Shown: in pieces, positions 35,500 to 44,509 of the stretch
How the letters are laid out: each line of letters starts with the position of its first letter
Position numbering within the stretch: the stretch's first letter is position 1
Translations under genes and position numbers: made by a program
Origin: Spirochaetota bacterium
GTDB taxonomy: Bacteria; Spirochaetota; JAAYUW01; JAOAHJ01
Direction: 5' to 3'
DNA: 64,000 nucleotides
Assembly (NCBI GenBank): GCA_026415295.1
Contig: JAOAHJ010000023.1
Coordinates: forward strand, 152,861-216,860
Notes under the pieces: generated by a model
The model's database searches: none
Told to the model about the DNA's origin: nothing
What the model saw: the letters and a program-made list of their open reading frames with translations, nothing else

Positions 35500-35778
35500 T
35501 TATATTGTACCTTTATCCATATAATATTTTACTTTATCCTTAAGAATATCATATAAAGCAAGTTCTGTAATTTTTATCTTCTTCTGCTTAGTTAATTCTT
35601 TATATTCATCAGGAGTTGGTATATAAACGCAATCTTCATCATCCTCAATAAAATCTCTTCTTTCTCTATTTTCTATAACAATTGAATAAGCTCTTTTAAA
35701 ACAAGCATGAGCTAATTCATATCTATTTCCATTAAAATCAATTATTTCTTTCAATGGAAAAAATTCCTCTTTATACAT
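35500..35778 (-). CDS. rpoZ: Probable RNA polymerase omega subunit
   Basis: The 92-residue acidic/basic protein has the omega pattern: NRYELAHACFKRAYSI (18-33) matches the conserved NRFELxxxAxKRAxQL helix, and KKIKITELALYDILKDKVKYY resembles the second conserved helix (PxxxALxEIxxGKV). The middle insertion IEDDEDCVYIPTPDEYKEL is not typical. Position supports the call, since Borrelia, as I recall, has a small rpoZ-like gene next to miaA. A strong AAGGGGGAT ribosome binding site supports the start. Omega helps assemble core polymerase. Sequence similarity by eye is moderate. Confidence 0.65.
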   Translation of the reverse strand: MYKEEFFPLKEIIDFNGNRYELAHACFKRAYSIVIENRERRDFIEDDEDCVYIPTPDEYKELTKQKKIKITELALYDILKDKVKYYMDKGTI

Positions 35779-35982
35779 CTATCCCCCTTATAAAATAAGA
35801 TTTTTATATTAAACAATTTAAATTTTAAAATTTATAAAATGAAAATTGATTTAATGTGAAAAAAATTTATACATTTTTTTTATTTTTTCAATATTTTTTA
35901 CTATAAAAATTTTTTTTGATAAAAAAAATAAATTTATACAAATTCATTATATTATTAAAAAAGATTTATTTATAAATAAAAA

Positions 35983-36831
35983 TTAAAAAAAATTTTTAAC
36001 TAAATAATAAAAAAAATCATCAATCTTTATTATTTTTTTTTCAAGTCTTAAAAAAATGTCATTATATATCTCTTTAGTCTTTTCAAAACCAAAAACATTT
36101 AAATAGGATAATTCATCCTTTTTTACTTTTTCTTCATAATATTCATCCAAATCATCTTTTAATTGAAAGAGGACACCTAAATCAACTCCTATATTAAATT
36201 CTTTTATCCAACTTTTTAAATTTACTATCTTCCCAAATGCTAATGCTAAACCAAAAAATAAACCTGTTTTTTTCTTGTAAATATCTAAAATTTCCTTTTG
36301 ATCTATACTAAAATTTCCTTTATTCTCAATATCTTTAATTTGCCCTTCTATTAGATATAATCCCGTATATTTAGAAAATATATTTATAAAATTCAATATC
36401 CCTTTTAAGTATTTTTTCTTAATGGTTTTGTTTTCAAAAAAACTTGTTAATAATTTAAAAGTATATATAGATAATGAATCTCCTGCTAATATAGCTGTTG
36501 ATTCGTCAAATTCTATATGCAAAGACTTTTTCCCTCTTCTAAAATAATCATTATCAAGAGCAGGAAGATCATCATGTATAAGGGTAAATATCTGAAAAAA
36601 TTCAAAAGCAACTGCTGATTTAATACATATTTCTTCTGGAATCATTTGAATTTTCCCACTTCTTAAAAGCAAAACACTTCTGATAAGTTTCCCTGGTGTT
36701 TCTAAGAAATATCTTATAGATCTATTAAATTTAGGATATAAACTTAAAGATTGAATATATTTTAATTCTTCATTTATACCATCAATAATTTTGTTCCTAT
36801 AAGTATCAAATAATTTATTAAAATTATTCAT
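35983..36831 (-). CDS. Polyprenyl diphosphate synthase, short-chain type
   Basis: This trans-prenyltransferase condenses isopentenyl diphosphate with allylic diphosphates. The 282-residue product has the first Asp-rich motif in LIHDDLPALDNDYFRRGK (DDxxxxD, the IspA-type spacing), GDSLSIYTF, and a second Asp-rich motif in QLKDDLDEYYEE. The length and the four-residue spacing in the first motif point to farnesyl or geranylgeranyl diphosphate synthase rather than a long-chain enzyme. The start ATG lacks a strong ribosome binding site. dxs, whose pathway supplies the substrate, is 2 kb downstream on the same strand. Confidence 0.88.
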   Translation of the reverse strand: MNNFNKLFDTYRNKIIDGINEELKYIQSLSLYPKFNRSIRYFLETPGKLIRSVLLLRSGKIQMIPEEICIKSAVAFEFFQIFTLIHDDLPALDNDYFRRGKKSLHIEFDESTAILAGDSLSIYTFKLLTSFFENKTIKKKYLKGILNFINIFSKYTGLYLIEGQIKDIENKGNFSIDQKEILDIYKKKTGLFFGLALAFGKIVNLKSWIKEFNIGVDLGVLFQLKDDLDEYYEEKVKKDELSYLNVFGFEKTKEIYNDIFLRLEKKIIKIDDFFYYLVKNFF

Positions 36832-36900
36832 TTTCTTAATCTCAATAAAATGTGCACCAAAATAAAATGTATATTAAGTACATAAAGTTAATTTTATTAT

Positions 36901-37338
36901 TTAGTAATTAATTACTTCATCGATTTTACCATCAAAATTCAAATCTTTTTCGATTTTATAAATATAACCATCAGCTATATAAATCCATATATCTATCTTA
37001 TTATCATTGTTTGAATCTATCTCTTCTTTAACTAATTTTCCATTTTCATAGTATAGAAAATCATCAAATATTCCATCATAATTTGTATCAAGTTCAACTT
37101 TCTGCAAAATGGGACCTTTATCTGAATTTACATATATATATATTGAATCTATCTTACCATCATAATTAACATCTATCTCTACTCTATATACAAATCCATT
37201 TTGAACATAAACAATCCTATCAATTTTACCATCTTTATTTGTATCATACTCTAATATTTCTGCATAAATTGAATAAAAAAATATAAAAATTAATAAAAAA
37301 AAGAAAATAATAGTTGTCTTTCTAATTTTATTTAACAT
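36901..37338 (-). CDS. Small exported protein of EF-hand-like Asp repeats
   Basis: The 145-residue product has an N-terminal hydrophobic signal or anchor (about 6-24, ending IYAEI), then five tandem repeats of about 24-28 residues. Each repeat begins with a Ca-loop-like motif, DTNKDGKID, DVNYDGKID, DTNYDGIFD, DSNNDNKID and DLNFDGKID, followed by a beta-type segment such as RIVYVQNGFVYRVEI. The DxNxDGxxD loops resemble EF-hand/dockerin calcium loops, but the flanking strands are not helical, so this is a beta repeat with calcium-loop turns. The ATG at 37338 has a GGGAAAG site and is preferred over one 11 codons upstream. Function is unknown; a periplasmic or surface calcium-binding scaffold is likely. 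Confidence 0.75.
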   Translation of the reverse strand: MLNKIRKTTIIFFFLLIFIFFYSIYAEILEYDTNKDGKIDRIVYVQNGFVYRVEIDVNYDGKIDSIYIYVNSDKGPILQKVELDTNYDGIFDDFLYYENGKLVKEEIDSNNDNKIDIWIYIADGYIYKIEKDLNFDGKIDEVINY

Positions 37339-37575
37339 TATACTTTCCCTATTATTAATTTTATTTATCATATAATTATTTTCGATTGATAATAAAAACT
37401 TTTAAATAACTAAAAAATACAATATTTGATTTTTCTATTAATTATTTAGAAATATGAAGAAATTTTGACCTTTTATAATTAATTAAGAAATATTATTCAT
37501 AAATTAATTAAAGAATTTTAGATATTAAAAAGTAATAAATTGGTTAAAATTTAATATATCTTTTGAGAAAAATTG

Positions 37576-37758
37576 TTAATAATTTTGTTTTCTACTATCT
37601 TTATCTTTCAATTTTGCAAGTTTATATTCTTTAATCATTCTATCACAAGCTTCATTAACAGCTTCTTCCCGTGAGATAAAATATCCTTCTTTTATCATCT
37701 CATCAATTTCTTCTAATAATATATTTGAAATTTCAATTGATGTAGTATGACTTTTCAC
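37576..37758 (-). CDS. Ribbon-helix-helix DNA-binding protein
   Basis: The 60-residue protein fits the RHH (CopG/ParD/NikR-like) fold: an N-terminal strand SHTTSIEISNILLEEIDEMI, then ISREEAVNEACDRMIKEY, the usual second-helix pattern SREEAVREA. It should bind DNA as a dimer and repress a promoter. The perfect AAGGAGGAA ribosome binding site suggests good expression. Such proteins are often antitoxins, but no toxin-sized partner is adjacent on the same strand: downstream is the Asp-repeat gene after 237 bp, and upstream a divergent unknown gene. It may regulate itself or the divergent gene. Confidence 0.82.
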   Translation of the reverse strand: MKSHTTSIEISNILLEEIDEMIKEGYFISREEAVNEACDRMIKEYKLAKLKDKDSRKQNY

Positions 37759-37876
37759 ATTTCCTCCTTAATAAAATTAATATTTAATTTTTTTATTATT
37801 AGTTTTCTGTTAAAAAAATTTTAATATACATTAGATTATTGTCAATAATGATTTGATTTATATTTCCTATTTTGTA

Positions 37877-37905
37877 TTGACAAAAAAGAAAACTTTGTTT
37901 ATTTT
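37877..37905 (+). promoter_or_regulatory. Candidate promoter of the 127-residue unknown gene
   Basis: A perfect TTGACA (37877-37882) is followed after 17 bases by TATTTT (37900-37905). Transcription would begin around 37912, right at the GGAG ribosome binding site of the gene starting at 37922, so the leader would be very short. It lies in the divergent spacer shared with the ribbon-helix-helix gene. Confidence 0.4.
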
Positions 37906-37921
37906 ACTTTTGGAGCAGAAA

Positions 37922-38305
37922 ATGATTAAAAAGAAAAAAAATAGTAAGAAGACATTAACTTTTGAAAGAAAAAAAAATTCAGTTAAACTTGAATTTTTAA
38001 ATTCTTTTGAATTACCTGATCTACTAGATTTAACTTTAAGCTTATTTGTTATTTCCCTAAATAATATTAGGGAAGAAATAATGAATCCTTCAAATAAAAA
38101 TGACAAAAATAAAGAATCAATTGCATTTTTCCTTAAACAGATTATTGATATCATAGACAATGATTTTCAAAATATTAACAATATTAAGATTATGAAAAGA
38201 CCTCATATTTTCGAAGGATCAAAACTTTCTGAAAAAGAAATAGAAATGGCTGAAACTTTTTCTTCGATTTTTAATGAGAAAAAAAAGAACTATTTTGGAG
38301 AATAA
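37922..38305 (+). CDS. Small charged protein of unknown function
   Basis: The 127-residue product starts MIKKKKNSKKTLTFERKK and has a central helical segment, LPDLLDLTLSLFVISLNNI, followed by a Lys/Asn-rich stretch and a mixed-charge C-terminus with KLSEKEIEMAETFSSIFNEK. No known domain is recognised and there is no signal peptide. The ATG at 37922 with a GGAG site is preferred over a TTG 23 codons upstream. It is transcribed divergently from the ribbon-helix-helix gene and begins the plus-strand run. A minus-strand frame in the same interval is a shadow without a ribosome binding site. Confidence 0.6.
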   Translation: MIKKKKNSKKTLTFERKKNSVKLEFLNSFELPDLLDLTLSLFVISLNNIREEIMNPSNKNDKNKESIAFFLKQIIDIIDNDFQNINNIKIMKRPHIFEGSKLSEKEIEMAETFSSIFNEKKKNYFGE

Positions 38306-38410
38306 AATACATTAAAAATTTTTTTATTTTTATTAATTATTTATTGATAAAATTAATCACAAAATATTTAGCTTTAATTAATTCTAAATTATTCAGAAAA
38401 TAATATAATT

Positions 38411-40939
38411 ATGAAAAATAATTTTGAAATTTTACTGCCAGCTGGAAGCTTTGAGTCTGCTATTTATTCAATAGAAGGAGGGGCTGATGCTTTATATTTA
38501 GGACTTTACTCTTTTTCCGCAAGAAAATTTGCAAAAAATTTCTCCTTCATTGAACTTAGAAAATTATTAAATATAGCTATCAAAAAGAAAATTAAGATTT
38601 ATTTAACTATAAATACTTTAATATTAAATAATGAAATAGAAAAACTTTTATTTATTCTTTATTATCTCTCATTTTTTAAAATAGATGCTATAATATTTCA
38701 AGATTTTGCAATTCCAGAATTATGTGAAGAATTTAATTTTAATTTTCCTTTGCATGCTTCAACCCAACTTGCTTGCAATAACTCTTTTGGGGCTTTATTT
38801 CTAGAAAAATATTATAAATATATTGAAAAGATAATTCTACCAAGAGAATTTACTTTAGATAATACAGAATCTTTTATAAAAAACTATTCTATTAACTCCA
38901 ATTATAAAAGATTATTTTTTGAAATATTTATTCACGGGGCATTATGTTACTCTTTTTCAGGACTCTGCCTTGCTTCTGGAGTTTTAACAGGTAGATCAGG
39001 TAATAGAGGAGAATGCGCTCAAATATGTAGAAATTTTTTTTACGAAAAAAACAAAAAAATTTATCCATTTTCTTTAGTCGATCTTTTTTATGGAGAAAAA
39101 ATAAATAAAATAGTAAATAATAATAAAATAAATAAATTTATAAAATCTTTTAAAATTGAAGGAAGAATGAAATCCCCAGAATATTGTTACTGGAGTTCTA
39201 AATTATATAAAAGTATATTAAACGATGAAGCTAATAAAAAAGTAGACGATTTAGAGTTATTAAAAAGAAATTTATCTTTAACATTTTTAAGAGAATATGG
39301 TACACCTTACATCAATGATAAGAATGGGCACAATTCAATAAATATTAATTATCCATTTCACAAAGGATATTACATTGGAAAATTAATAAAAAAAAGTTCT
39401 TCCTCATTCTCCTTTTATACAAAATATCCTATTTCCATAAATGATGGTTTTTTAATTTTTAACAAAAAAAATAACAATTACATAATCATCTCTGTTGAAA
39501 ATTTACAGAAAGTAAATGGGGAAAATATTAAATTTACCAATGGAAATGAAGAAGTAATAGTTTATTCAAAAAAGCTAGTAGGATTTAATCTTGAAGACAA
39601 ATTTAATGAACTTTATCATTTAAGCTCAAGATTTTTAGATTTAAAAAAGATTAAACATCAATCATTCAAAGATGAAGAAAAAATTAATACAAATATAAAT
39701 TTAACTATAAATTTCTCAAATGAAAAAAATAAAATTTTATTAAATATAAAAATATGTGGTTACCTTAAATCAATTTACTACAAAAATATAGATTTTAACT
39801 TTAATTATAGAATAGAGTTTAATGAATTAAACCAAAAAGAACAAGAAATAAAAGAAAAAGAAATAGATTTAAAAGAAAAAAAGGATTTGCAACTAAAGAA
39901 AAAGATAGAAGAAATATTTAAAAAAAGCCATAAATCTATTTTTAAAATTGAAAATATCTTAATTGAGTTAAATTCAAACAACAATTTTATCTGCTTTATT
40001 CCACCAAATTTAATAAAAAAGTTAAAAAGAACTTTTTATAAAGATTTAACATTAAGTTTTATAAACCATTTCAAATTAAATTTTAAAACTAAAATTAAAA
40101 ATATTTTTGAAAATAAAAAGTATTTAATAGATAGTTTAAATTCTATATTAATATTTAAAAACGAAAAATTAAATCAAATAAATGATTTAATCCAAAATAG
40201 TAATTTTTTAGAATTTATTAATAATAGAGAACATTTAAATCCTAAAAATACTTTTTTTAACAATAAAATTCCATTTTTTGACCCTTGCACCAATGATGAA
40301 CTGATATCTGAATCAACTCAAAATTTTTGTAGTTCTATCAAGAAATTAGAAATAGAGTTAATAAAAAATTACAACATTTATTTTATACCACTAAAACCTA
40401 CAATTTATGAAGATGAATTTTATTATTTTAATATCTTAGAAAACATAATTCACTATTTTAACATTAATCAAAATGACAAAGTAGAAAACCTTTTTTTTAT
40501 AGGAATATCTAACATAGGTCAAATACTACCTCTTGAAAATCTATTAATTAAACTGCAAGAAAAAGAAAATATAAAAAATATATATTTTTTTATAGATTTC
40601 TATTTTTATTCAACCAATACTTTTAATTTAAACTTAATAGATAAAATAAATAAAACCTTAAAAGAAAAAATTTTATTTGTTTATCCATACATAGAATATA
40701 ATTTTATAATTAATAAAAATAATAAAATATCAAAAAACCAATTTTATAAAAAAGATTATATTCCGCTTTTTTATTCTAAAAATTGCTTTTTAAGAAATAT
40801 TATATATAAAAACATTTGTCCTAATAATTGTGCTAAAAAATATAAATATAGTTTAATCCAAAATAAAACAAAATTTGAAGTTATGGTTAATAATTGTACT
40901 ACTTATCTCTTCTTAGATGAAAGTTTAAATAATAATTAA
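38411..40939 (+). CDS. U32-family protein (RlhA/TrhP-like) with two four-Cys sets
   Basis: U32 proteins once called peptidases are now known to act in RNA hydroxylation (RlhA, TrhP) or as iron-sulfur hydroxylation partners (UbiU/V). The 842-residue product starts with the typical ILLPAGSFESAIYSIEGGAD barrel and contains FIHGALCYSFSGLCLASG. The four conserved Cys are C179, C186, C202 and C206 (C-x6-C-x15-C-x3-C), the U32 signature, with GRSGNRGECAQICR. KIEGRMKSPEY is also typical. A long Lys/Asn-rich middle part leads to a C-terminal region with four more Cys, at 792, 803, 807 and 829. The substrate is not predictable. The gene stands alone between an unknown gene and slyD. Confidence 0.87.
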   Translation: MKNNFEILLPAGSFESAIYSIEGGADALYLGLYSFSARKFAKNFSFIELRKLLNIAIKKKIKIYLTINTLILNNEIEKLLFILYYLSFFKIDAIIFQDFAIPELCEEFNFNFPLHASTQLACNNSFGALFLEKYYKYIEKIILPREFTLDNTESFIKNYSINSNYKRLFFEIFIHGALCYSFSGLCLASGVLTGRSGNRGECAQICRNFFYEKNKKIYPFSLVDLFYGEKINKIVNNNKINKFIKSFKIEGRMKSPEYCYWSSKLYKSILNDEANKKVDDLELLKRNLSLTFLREYGTPYINDKNGHNSININYPFHKGYYIGKLIKKSSSSFSFYTKYPISINDGFLIFNKKNNNYIIISVENLQKVNGENIKFTNGNEEVIVYSKKLVGFNLEDKFNELYHLSSRFLDLKKIKHQSFKDEEKINTNINLTINFSNEKNKILLNIKICGYLKSIYYKNIDFNFNYRIEFNELNQKEQEIKEKEIDLKEKKDLQLKKKIEEIFKKSHKSIFKIENILIELNSNNNFICFIPPNLIKKLKRTFYKDLTLSFINHFKLNFKTKIKNIFENKKYLIDSLNSILIFKNEKLNQINDLIQNSNFLEFINNREHLNPKNTFFNNKIPFFDPCTNDELISESTQNFCSSIKKLEIELIKNYNIYFIPLKPTIYEDEFYYFNILENIIHYFNINQNDKVENLFFIGISNIGQILPLENLLIKLQEKENIKNIYFFIDFYFYSTNTFNLNLIDKINKTLKEKILFVYPYIEYNFIINKNNKISKNQFYKKDYIPLFYSKNCFLRNIIYKNICPNNCAKKYKYSLIQNKTKFEVMVNNCTTYLFLDESLNNN

Positions 40940-41025
40940 ATTTCTTTTTCAGAAAAAAATTTTCTTTTTTAAAAATTAAATCCTATTTAGTTCAGATTAA
41001 TAAAATAATTATAGATAACTTAGAA

Positions 41026-41460
41026 TTAATTTATTTTAACAATTTCAACTTCAAAAACAAGGTCTTTCCCTGCCATTGGATGATTAGCATCAAGAACTAC
41101 TTTATCTTCTCCTATTTCAACTACAGTAACATATAGAGTTTCTTCTTTATCATTTTCAAGTGTTAAAACAGTTCCTATTTCATATTCTATATCTTCAGAT
41201 ATTGAGTTTTTATCAATAGAGAATTTTAAATCCTCTCGATAGTCACCGTAAGCATCATTATGAGAAACCTCAAATCTTTTCTTCTCACCAACTTTCATCC
41301 CAACAATATTATTTTCAAATCCAGGTATTACCTGCCCTCCACCTACTATAAACTCAAAAGGTTCATTTCTTTCTCTTGAAGAATCAAATATAGTACCATC
41401 TTTAAAGGATCCCACATAATGCAGCAAAACTTTATCTCCTATTTTAACTTTATCTTCCAT
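41026..41460 (-). CDS. slyD: FKBP-type peptidyl-prolyl isomerase, SlyD-like
   Basis: This is a cytoplasmic prolyl isomerase and folding helper. The 144-residue product begins VKIGDKVLLHYVGSFKDGT, followed by FDSSRERNEPFEFIVGGGQ and VIPGFENNIVGMKVGEKK, the SlyD half-domain. An insert-in-flap domain (about 70-125, YGDYREDLKFSIDKN) follows, and the chain ends NHPMAGKDLVFEVEIVKI, a SlyD hallmark. The His-rich metal-binding tail of E. coli SlyD is absent, as in many short homologues. It is the only minus-strand gene in the 37.9-46.5 kb segment and faces the U32 gene tail to tail. Confidence 0.93.
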   Translation of the reverse strand: MEDKVKIGDKVLLHYVGSFKDGTIFDSSRERNEPFEFIVGGGQVIPGFENNIVGMKVGEKKRFEVSHNDAYGDYREDLKFSIDKNSISEDIEYEIGTVLTLENDKEETLYVTVVEIGEDKVVLDANHPMAGKDLVFEVEIVKIN

Positions 41461-41675
41461 CTTTTTCCCTTTAATTTAATATACCAATAAAATATAATAT
41501 AAATTTTATTAAAATCAAAATAAATTTTTATAATACTTTCAATAAATATATTTAAAAACTAACTTTTTGAAATAAACTTTTAAAAATGATCAAATTATAA
41601 TATAATATACTAAACAAAATACTAAATTAAAATATAAAACTATTAATTATTACATTAAAAAAGATTAAAAACAAA

Positions 41676-43052
41676 ATGAGATACAAAAAATTACCATTTA
41701 TAATATGTACTTTTTTTATTAATCTTTTATTATTGTTTTTCTCTTTCAACAATGAAAATGAAATATCATTTATTTTTTGTGGTGATTTTATTCCTCATGA
41801 TTTTATTAGAAACTATGCTAATAATTTTGGTTACAAATTTTTATTTAACGAATTTTTACAAGAAATAAATAGTAATTTATCTTTTATAAATAGTATTAAT
41901 GATAATTTATGTATATTTTATAATCTAGAAACCCCAATTCTTTCAAAAATGAAACCTTTTAAAAGTTTTATTTTTTCTGAAGAAAAAAGATTACCATCAG
42001 AACTTGCTGATGTAAATTTTCAATTTATTTCAATTGCAAATAATCATATACTTGACTGGGGATATGAAGGTTTTTTAGAAACTTATGATATTTTAAATTT
42101 TTTAAAAAAAGAAAAAAATATAAAATATTCCGGTTATCTTATTAAAAATAAAAACCAACAATTTTTTGATATACAAGACAAAATCACAAATTTTCTTAAT
42201 GATATTGTTTTTTATAACTTTGAATCCTTTGAAAATAATGGTATCAAAATATGTTTTATATCAATAACATTATTAATGAATAATTTGAAAGAATGGTTTA
42301 TATATGAAAAAAAACTTTATTTAAATGAAAATATTAATTTAATACCATCTTTCATCCCAATAATTAATTTTGCAAATTTATTAAGCAACCGAAATAAATA
42401 TCTCTTGTTATTAGTTAATCAAATAAAAAAGCTAAAAGAATACTATGATATTTTAATAGTTGGTATCCATTGGGGTAATGAATATGAAGAAACCCCTCAA
42501 CAATACCAAATAGAACTTTCAAAAATATTAATAGAAAATGGAGTAGATATTATATGGGGACATCATTCACATATACCAGGGAAAATAATGATTTATAAGG
42601 ATAAAATTGTAATATTTTCGAATGGCAATCTCCTTTCAGGTCAAGCTAGATCTCTAAATTACAACGATAAAAATAAAATTCATAAAAACTATTTTTATAC
42701 TAAATCTATACCTTTTTTTGTAATTACACTAAAAGTAAATTTTAAAAATAATATTAATCAAAAAAATTATAATAGATTTTTAAAAATTAAGAGTATTAAA
42801 GTTTTTCCTTTCTACCAACTTAATAGCAGTAAAAATTTATCAATTAAATTAATTAACTCTATAAAAGAAAATTACAACTTATCTATAAATGAAAAAGAGA
42901 ATTTACAAAAATCTAAAGAATTTATTAAAAAACAATTTTTTAATTATCTATTATTTCCAAATGAAAATATGAATAATGAAAATAGTTCATTCTTTGAAAT
43001 AAAAAAAATAGAAGAAGAAACATATTATGAACTTTTATTTATTTATAAATAA
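41676..43052 (+). CDS. CapA-like metallophosphatase-fold protein, exported
   Basis: The 458-residue protein has an N-terminal signal or anchor (about 5-24), then a calcineurin-like fold of the PGA_cap/CapA type: FIFCGDFIPHD (metal motif), YNLETPILSK, the SIANNHILDWGYEGFLET motif, VGIHWGNEYEETP and VDIIWGHHSHIPG, then NGNLLSGQ. CapA is linked to poly-gamma-glutamate capsule anchoring, but most CapA-like proteins have no proven substrate and no capB/capC is in the window. A hydrolase or ligase acting on envelope polymer is a reasonable guess. The start ATG has no clear ribosome binding site. The C-terminal 110 residues are Lys/Asn-rich and poorly conserved. Confidence 0.82.
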   Translation: MRYKKLPFIICTFFINLLLLFFSFNNENEISFIFCGDFIPHDFIRNYANNFGYKFLFNEFLQEINSNLSFINSINDNLCIFYNLETPILSKMKPFKSFIFSEEKRLPSELADVNFQFISIANNHILDWGYEGFLETYDILNFLKKEKNIKYSGYLIKNKNQQFFDIQDKITNFLNDIVFYNFESFENNGIKICFISITLLMNNLKEWFIYEKKLYLNENINLIPSFIPIINFANLLSNRNKYLLLLVNQIKKLKEYYDILIVGIHWGNEYEETPQQYQIELSKILIENGVDIIWGHHSHIPGKIMIYKDKIVIFSNGNLLSGQARSLNYNDKNKIHKNYFYTKSIPFFVITLKVNFKNNINQKNYNRFLKIKSIKVFPFYQLNSSKNLSIKLINSIKENYNLSINEKENLQKSKEFIKKQFFNYLLFPNENMNNENSSFFEIKKIEEETYYELLFIYK

Positions 43053-43138
43053 AATAGATATAAATTTGACTATTTTTAAATATAAATTAATTTATTGAAA
43101 ACTATATAAGTTTATAATTAATAAAATAATAAAAAATT

Positions 43139-43897
43139 ATGGATATAATAGAAAATGATAAAAATGAAAAATATAATATAAACTTACCTATATTTAGTGG
43201 CCCTCTAGATCTTTTATTATTTCTAATTAAATCACAAGAAATAAATATTTATGATATACCTATTTCTAAAATTACAGAACAATTTGTGAATTATTTACAA
43301 TATTTGAACAAACTTAACATAGAAATTTCATCAGAATTTATTTTAATGCTTTCAGAACTTATTTATATTAAAACAAAATCTTTATTGCCAGTTAGGGAAG
43401 ATTCCCAAGATGATCAATTTCTTGAAAACTTAGAAGACCCAAGAAAAGAACTCGTGGAAAAATTACTTGAATATAAAAAGTACTCTCAAGCATTAGAAAT
43501 TGTAGATCAAAAAAGTAATGAAATTCCTATATTTTATGGGAATAAAAATATTCTTTTTGATATCCATGAAGAAGGGGAATGGAAACCTCTTTCTGTTCTT
43601 GAGATAGTTAAAAGTTTTTCAGAAGTTTTAATAAAATACAATAAAGAAGAAAAAACATATCTTGTTAAAACAACATTATTTACAGTAGAAGATAAAATTA
43701 ATTTAATTAAACAAAAACTCCAAAATAAAAATGAATTTTTTTTAGAAGAATTAATAGAATCTAAAGAATTTGATAAAATTGAGTTTATATGTATATTTTT
43801 AGCAATATTGGAAATGGTTAAATTAGGCTTTATTAGACTATTTCAAAACAATATTTTCGGTGAAATTAAAATAGTAAAGTTAAAGTTTGAATTATAA
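43139..43897 (+). CDS. scpA: Segregation and condensation protein ScpA
   Basis: ScpA is the kleisin that bridges SMC heads and recruits ScpB for chromosome condensation. The 252-residue product has the N-terminal signature LPIFSGPLDLLLFLIKSQEI, followed by NIYDIPISKITEQFVNYL, then the KTKSLLPV element, and a C-terminal winged-helix part ending IFLAILEMVKLGFIRLFQ. Its length is normal. scpB follows after 28 bp, the usual pairing. The smc gene is not in the window. Confidence 0.95.
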   Translation: MDIIENDKNEKYNINLPIFSGPLDLLLFLIKSQEINIYDIPISKITEQFVNYLQYLNKLNIEISSEFILMLSELIYIKTKSLLPVREDSQDDQFLENLEDPRKELVEKLLEYKKYSQALEIVDQKSNEIPIFYGNKNILFDIHEEGEWKPLSVLEIVKSFSEVLIKYNKEEKTYLVKTTLFTVEDKINLIKQKLQNKNEFFLEELIESKEFDKIEFICIFLAILEMVKLGFIRLFQNNIFGEIKIVKLKFEL

Positions 43898-43925
43898 AAA
43901 AAATAATCAATTTTAAATTATATTT

Positions 43926-44489
43926 ATGTTGTTTGAAAAAGAGACATTAGAAAAACTTAAAAGGTTATTTGAGGCAACATTAATTTATAAATCAACACCA
44001 GTAAATATAGAAGAATTATCAAAAACCTTTAACATTTCATTCGAAACTGCTCTTGAGGTTATGTCAGAACTAAAAAAAGATTATCTTGTTCGAGATGGTG
44101 GTATACTTATACACAATAGAGGTTTTAATTATTTTTTTGTCATTAATCCTAAAATAAAAACAGAATTTATAGATTATCATAAGATTAGGAACTATGATAA
44201 ATATAAGCTTACACAATCTCAGAAAGAGGTACTTTCACTTATAGCATACAAACAACCAATCACTAAAATCGAAATTGATGACTTGAGAGGGAGCGATTCA
44301 TCAAATCAGATAAAAAAACTCTTAGAACTTGAGCTAATTAAAATATCTGGTAAAAAAGATACTCCTGGAAAACCTTCTTTATACTCAACAACTGAAAACT
44401 TTCTTAAAATGCTTGGTATTTCTAGTTTAGATGAACTACCTGATATTAAAGATCTTGATTTTGAAAATAAATTTTTTGATGAAAATTAA
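43926..44489 (+). CDS. scpB: Segregation and condensation protein ScpB
   Basis: ScpB dimers bind the ScpA kleisin in the SMC complex. The 187-residue product has two winged-helix domains: the first around KLKRLFEATLIYKSTPVNIE, the second with LTQSQKEVLSLIAYKQPITK, then IDDLRGSDSSNQIKKLLELE and KDTPGKPSLYSTTENFLKM, all typical ScpB. It lies between scpA (28 bp) and the gmhA gene (20 bp), so the three are one operon. Confidence 0.95.
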   Translation: MLFEKETLEKLKRLFEATLIYKSTPVNIEELSKTFNISFETALEVMSELKKDYLVRDGGILIHNRGFNYFFVINPKIKTEFIDYHKIRNYDKYKLTQSQKEVLSLIAYKQPITKIEIDDLRGSDSSNQIKKLLELELIKISGKKDTPGKPSLYSTTENFLKMLGISSLDELPDIKDLDFENKFFDEN

Positions 44490-44509
44490 AAAAACTTAAA
44501 GGAAATAAT

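Noticed and set aside
37576..37758. Toxin-antitoxin pair based on the RHH protein
   Set aside because: No toxin-like gene (RelE, PIN, HicA) overlaps or follows on the same strand.
37867..38160. Minus-strand 97-codon frame over the 127-residue plus-strand gene
   Set aside because: It lacks a ribosome binding site and shows no family pattern; the plus-strand frame has GGAG before its ATG and an upstream promoter-like element.
40953..40972. Terminator AGAAAA-loop-TTTTCT after the U32 gene
   Set aside because: Only a six-pair stem, nearly all A-T; too weak to call.
41567..41601. Promoter TTGAAA ... TATAAT before the CapA-like gene
   Set aside because: The spacer is 23 bases, too long for a sigma-70 promoter; only the -10 element is good.
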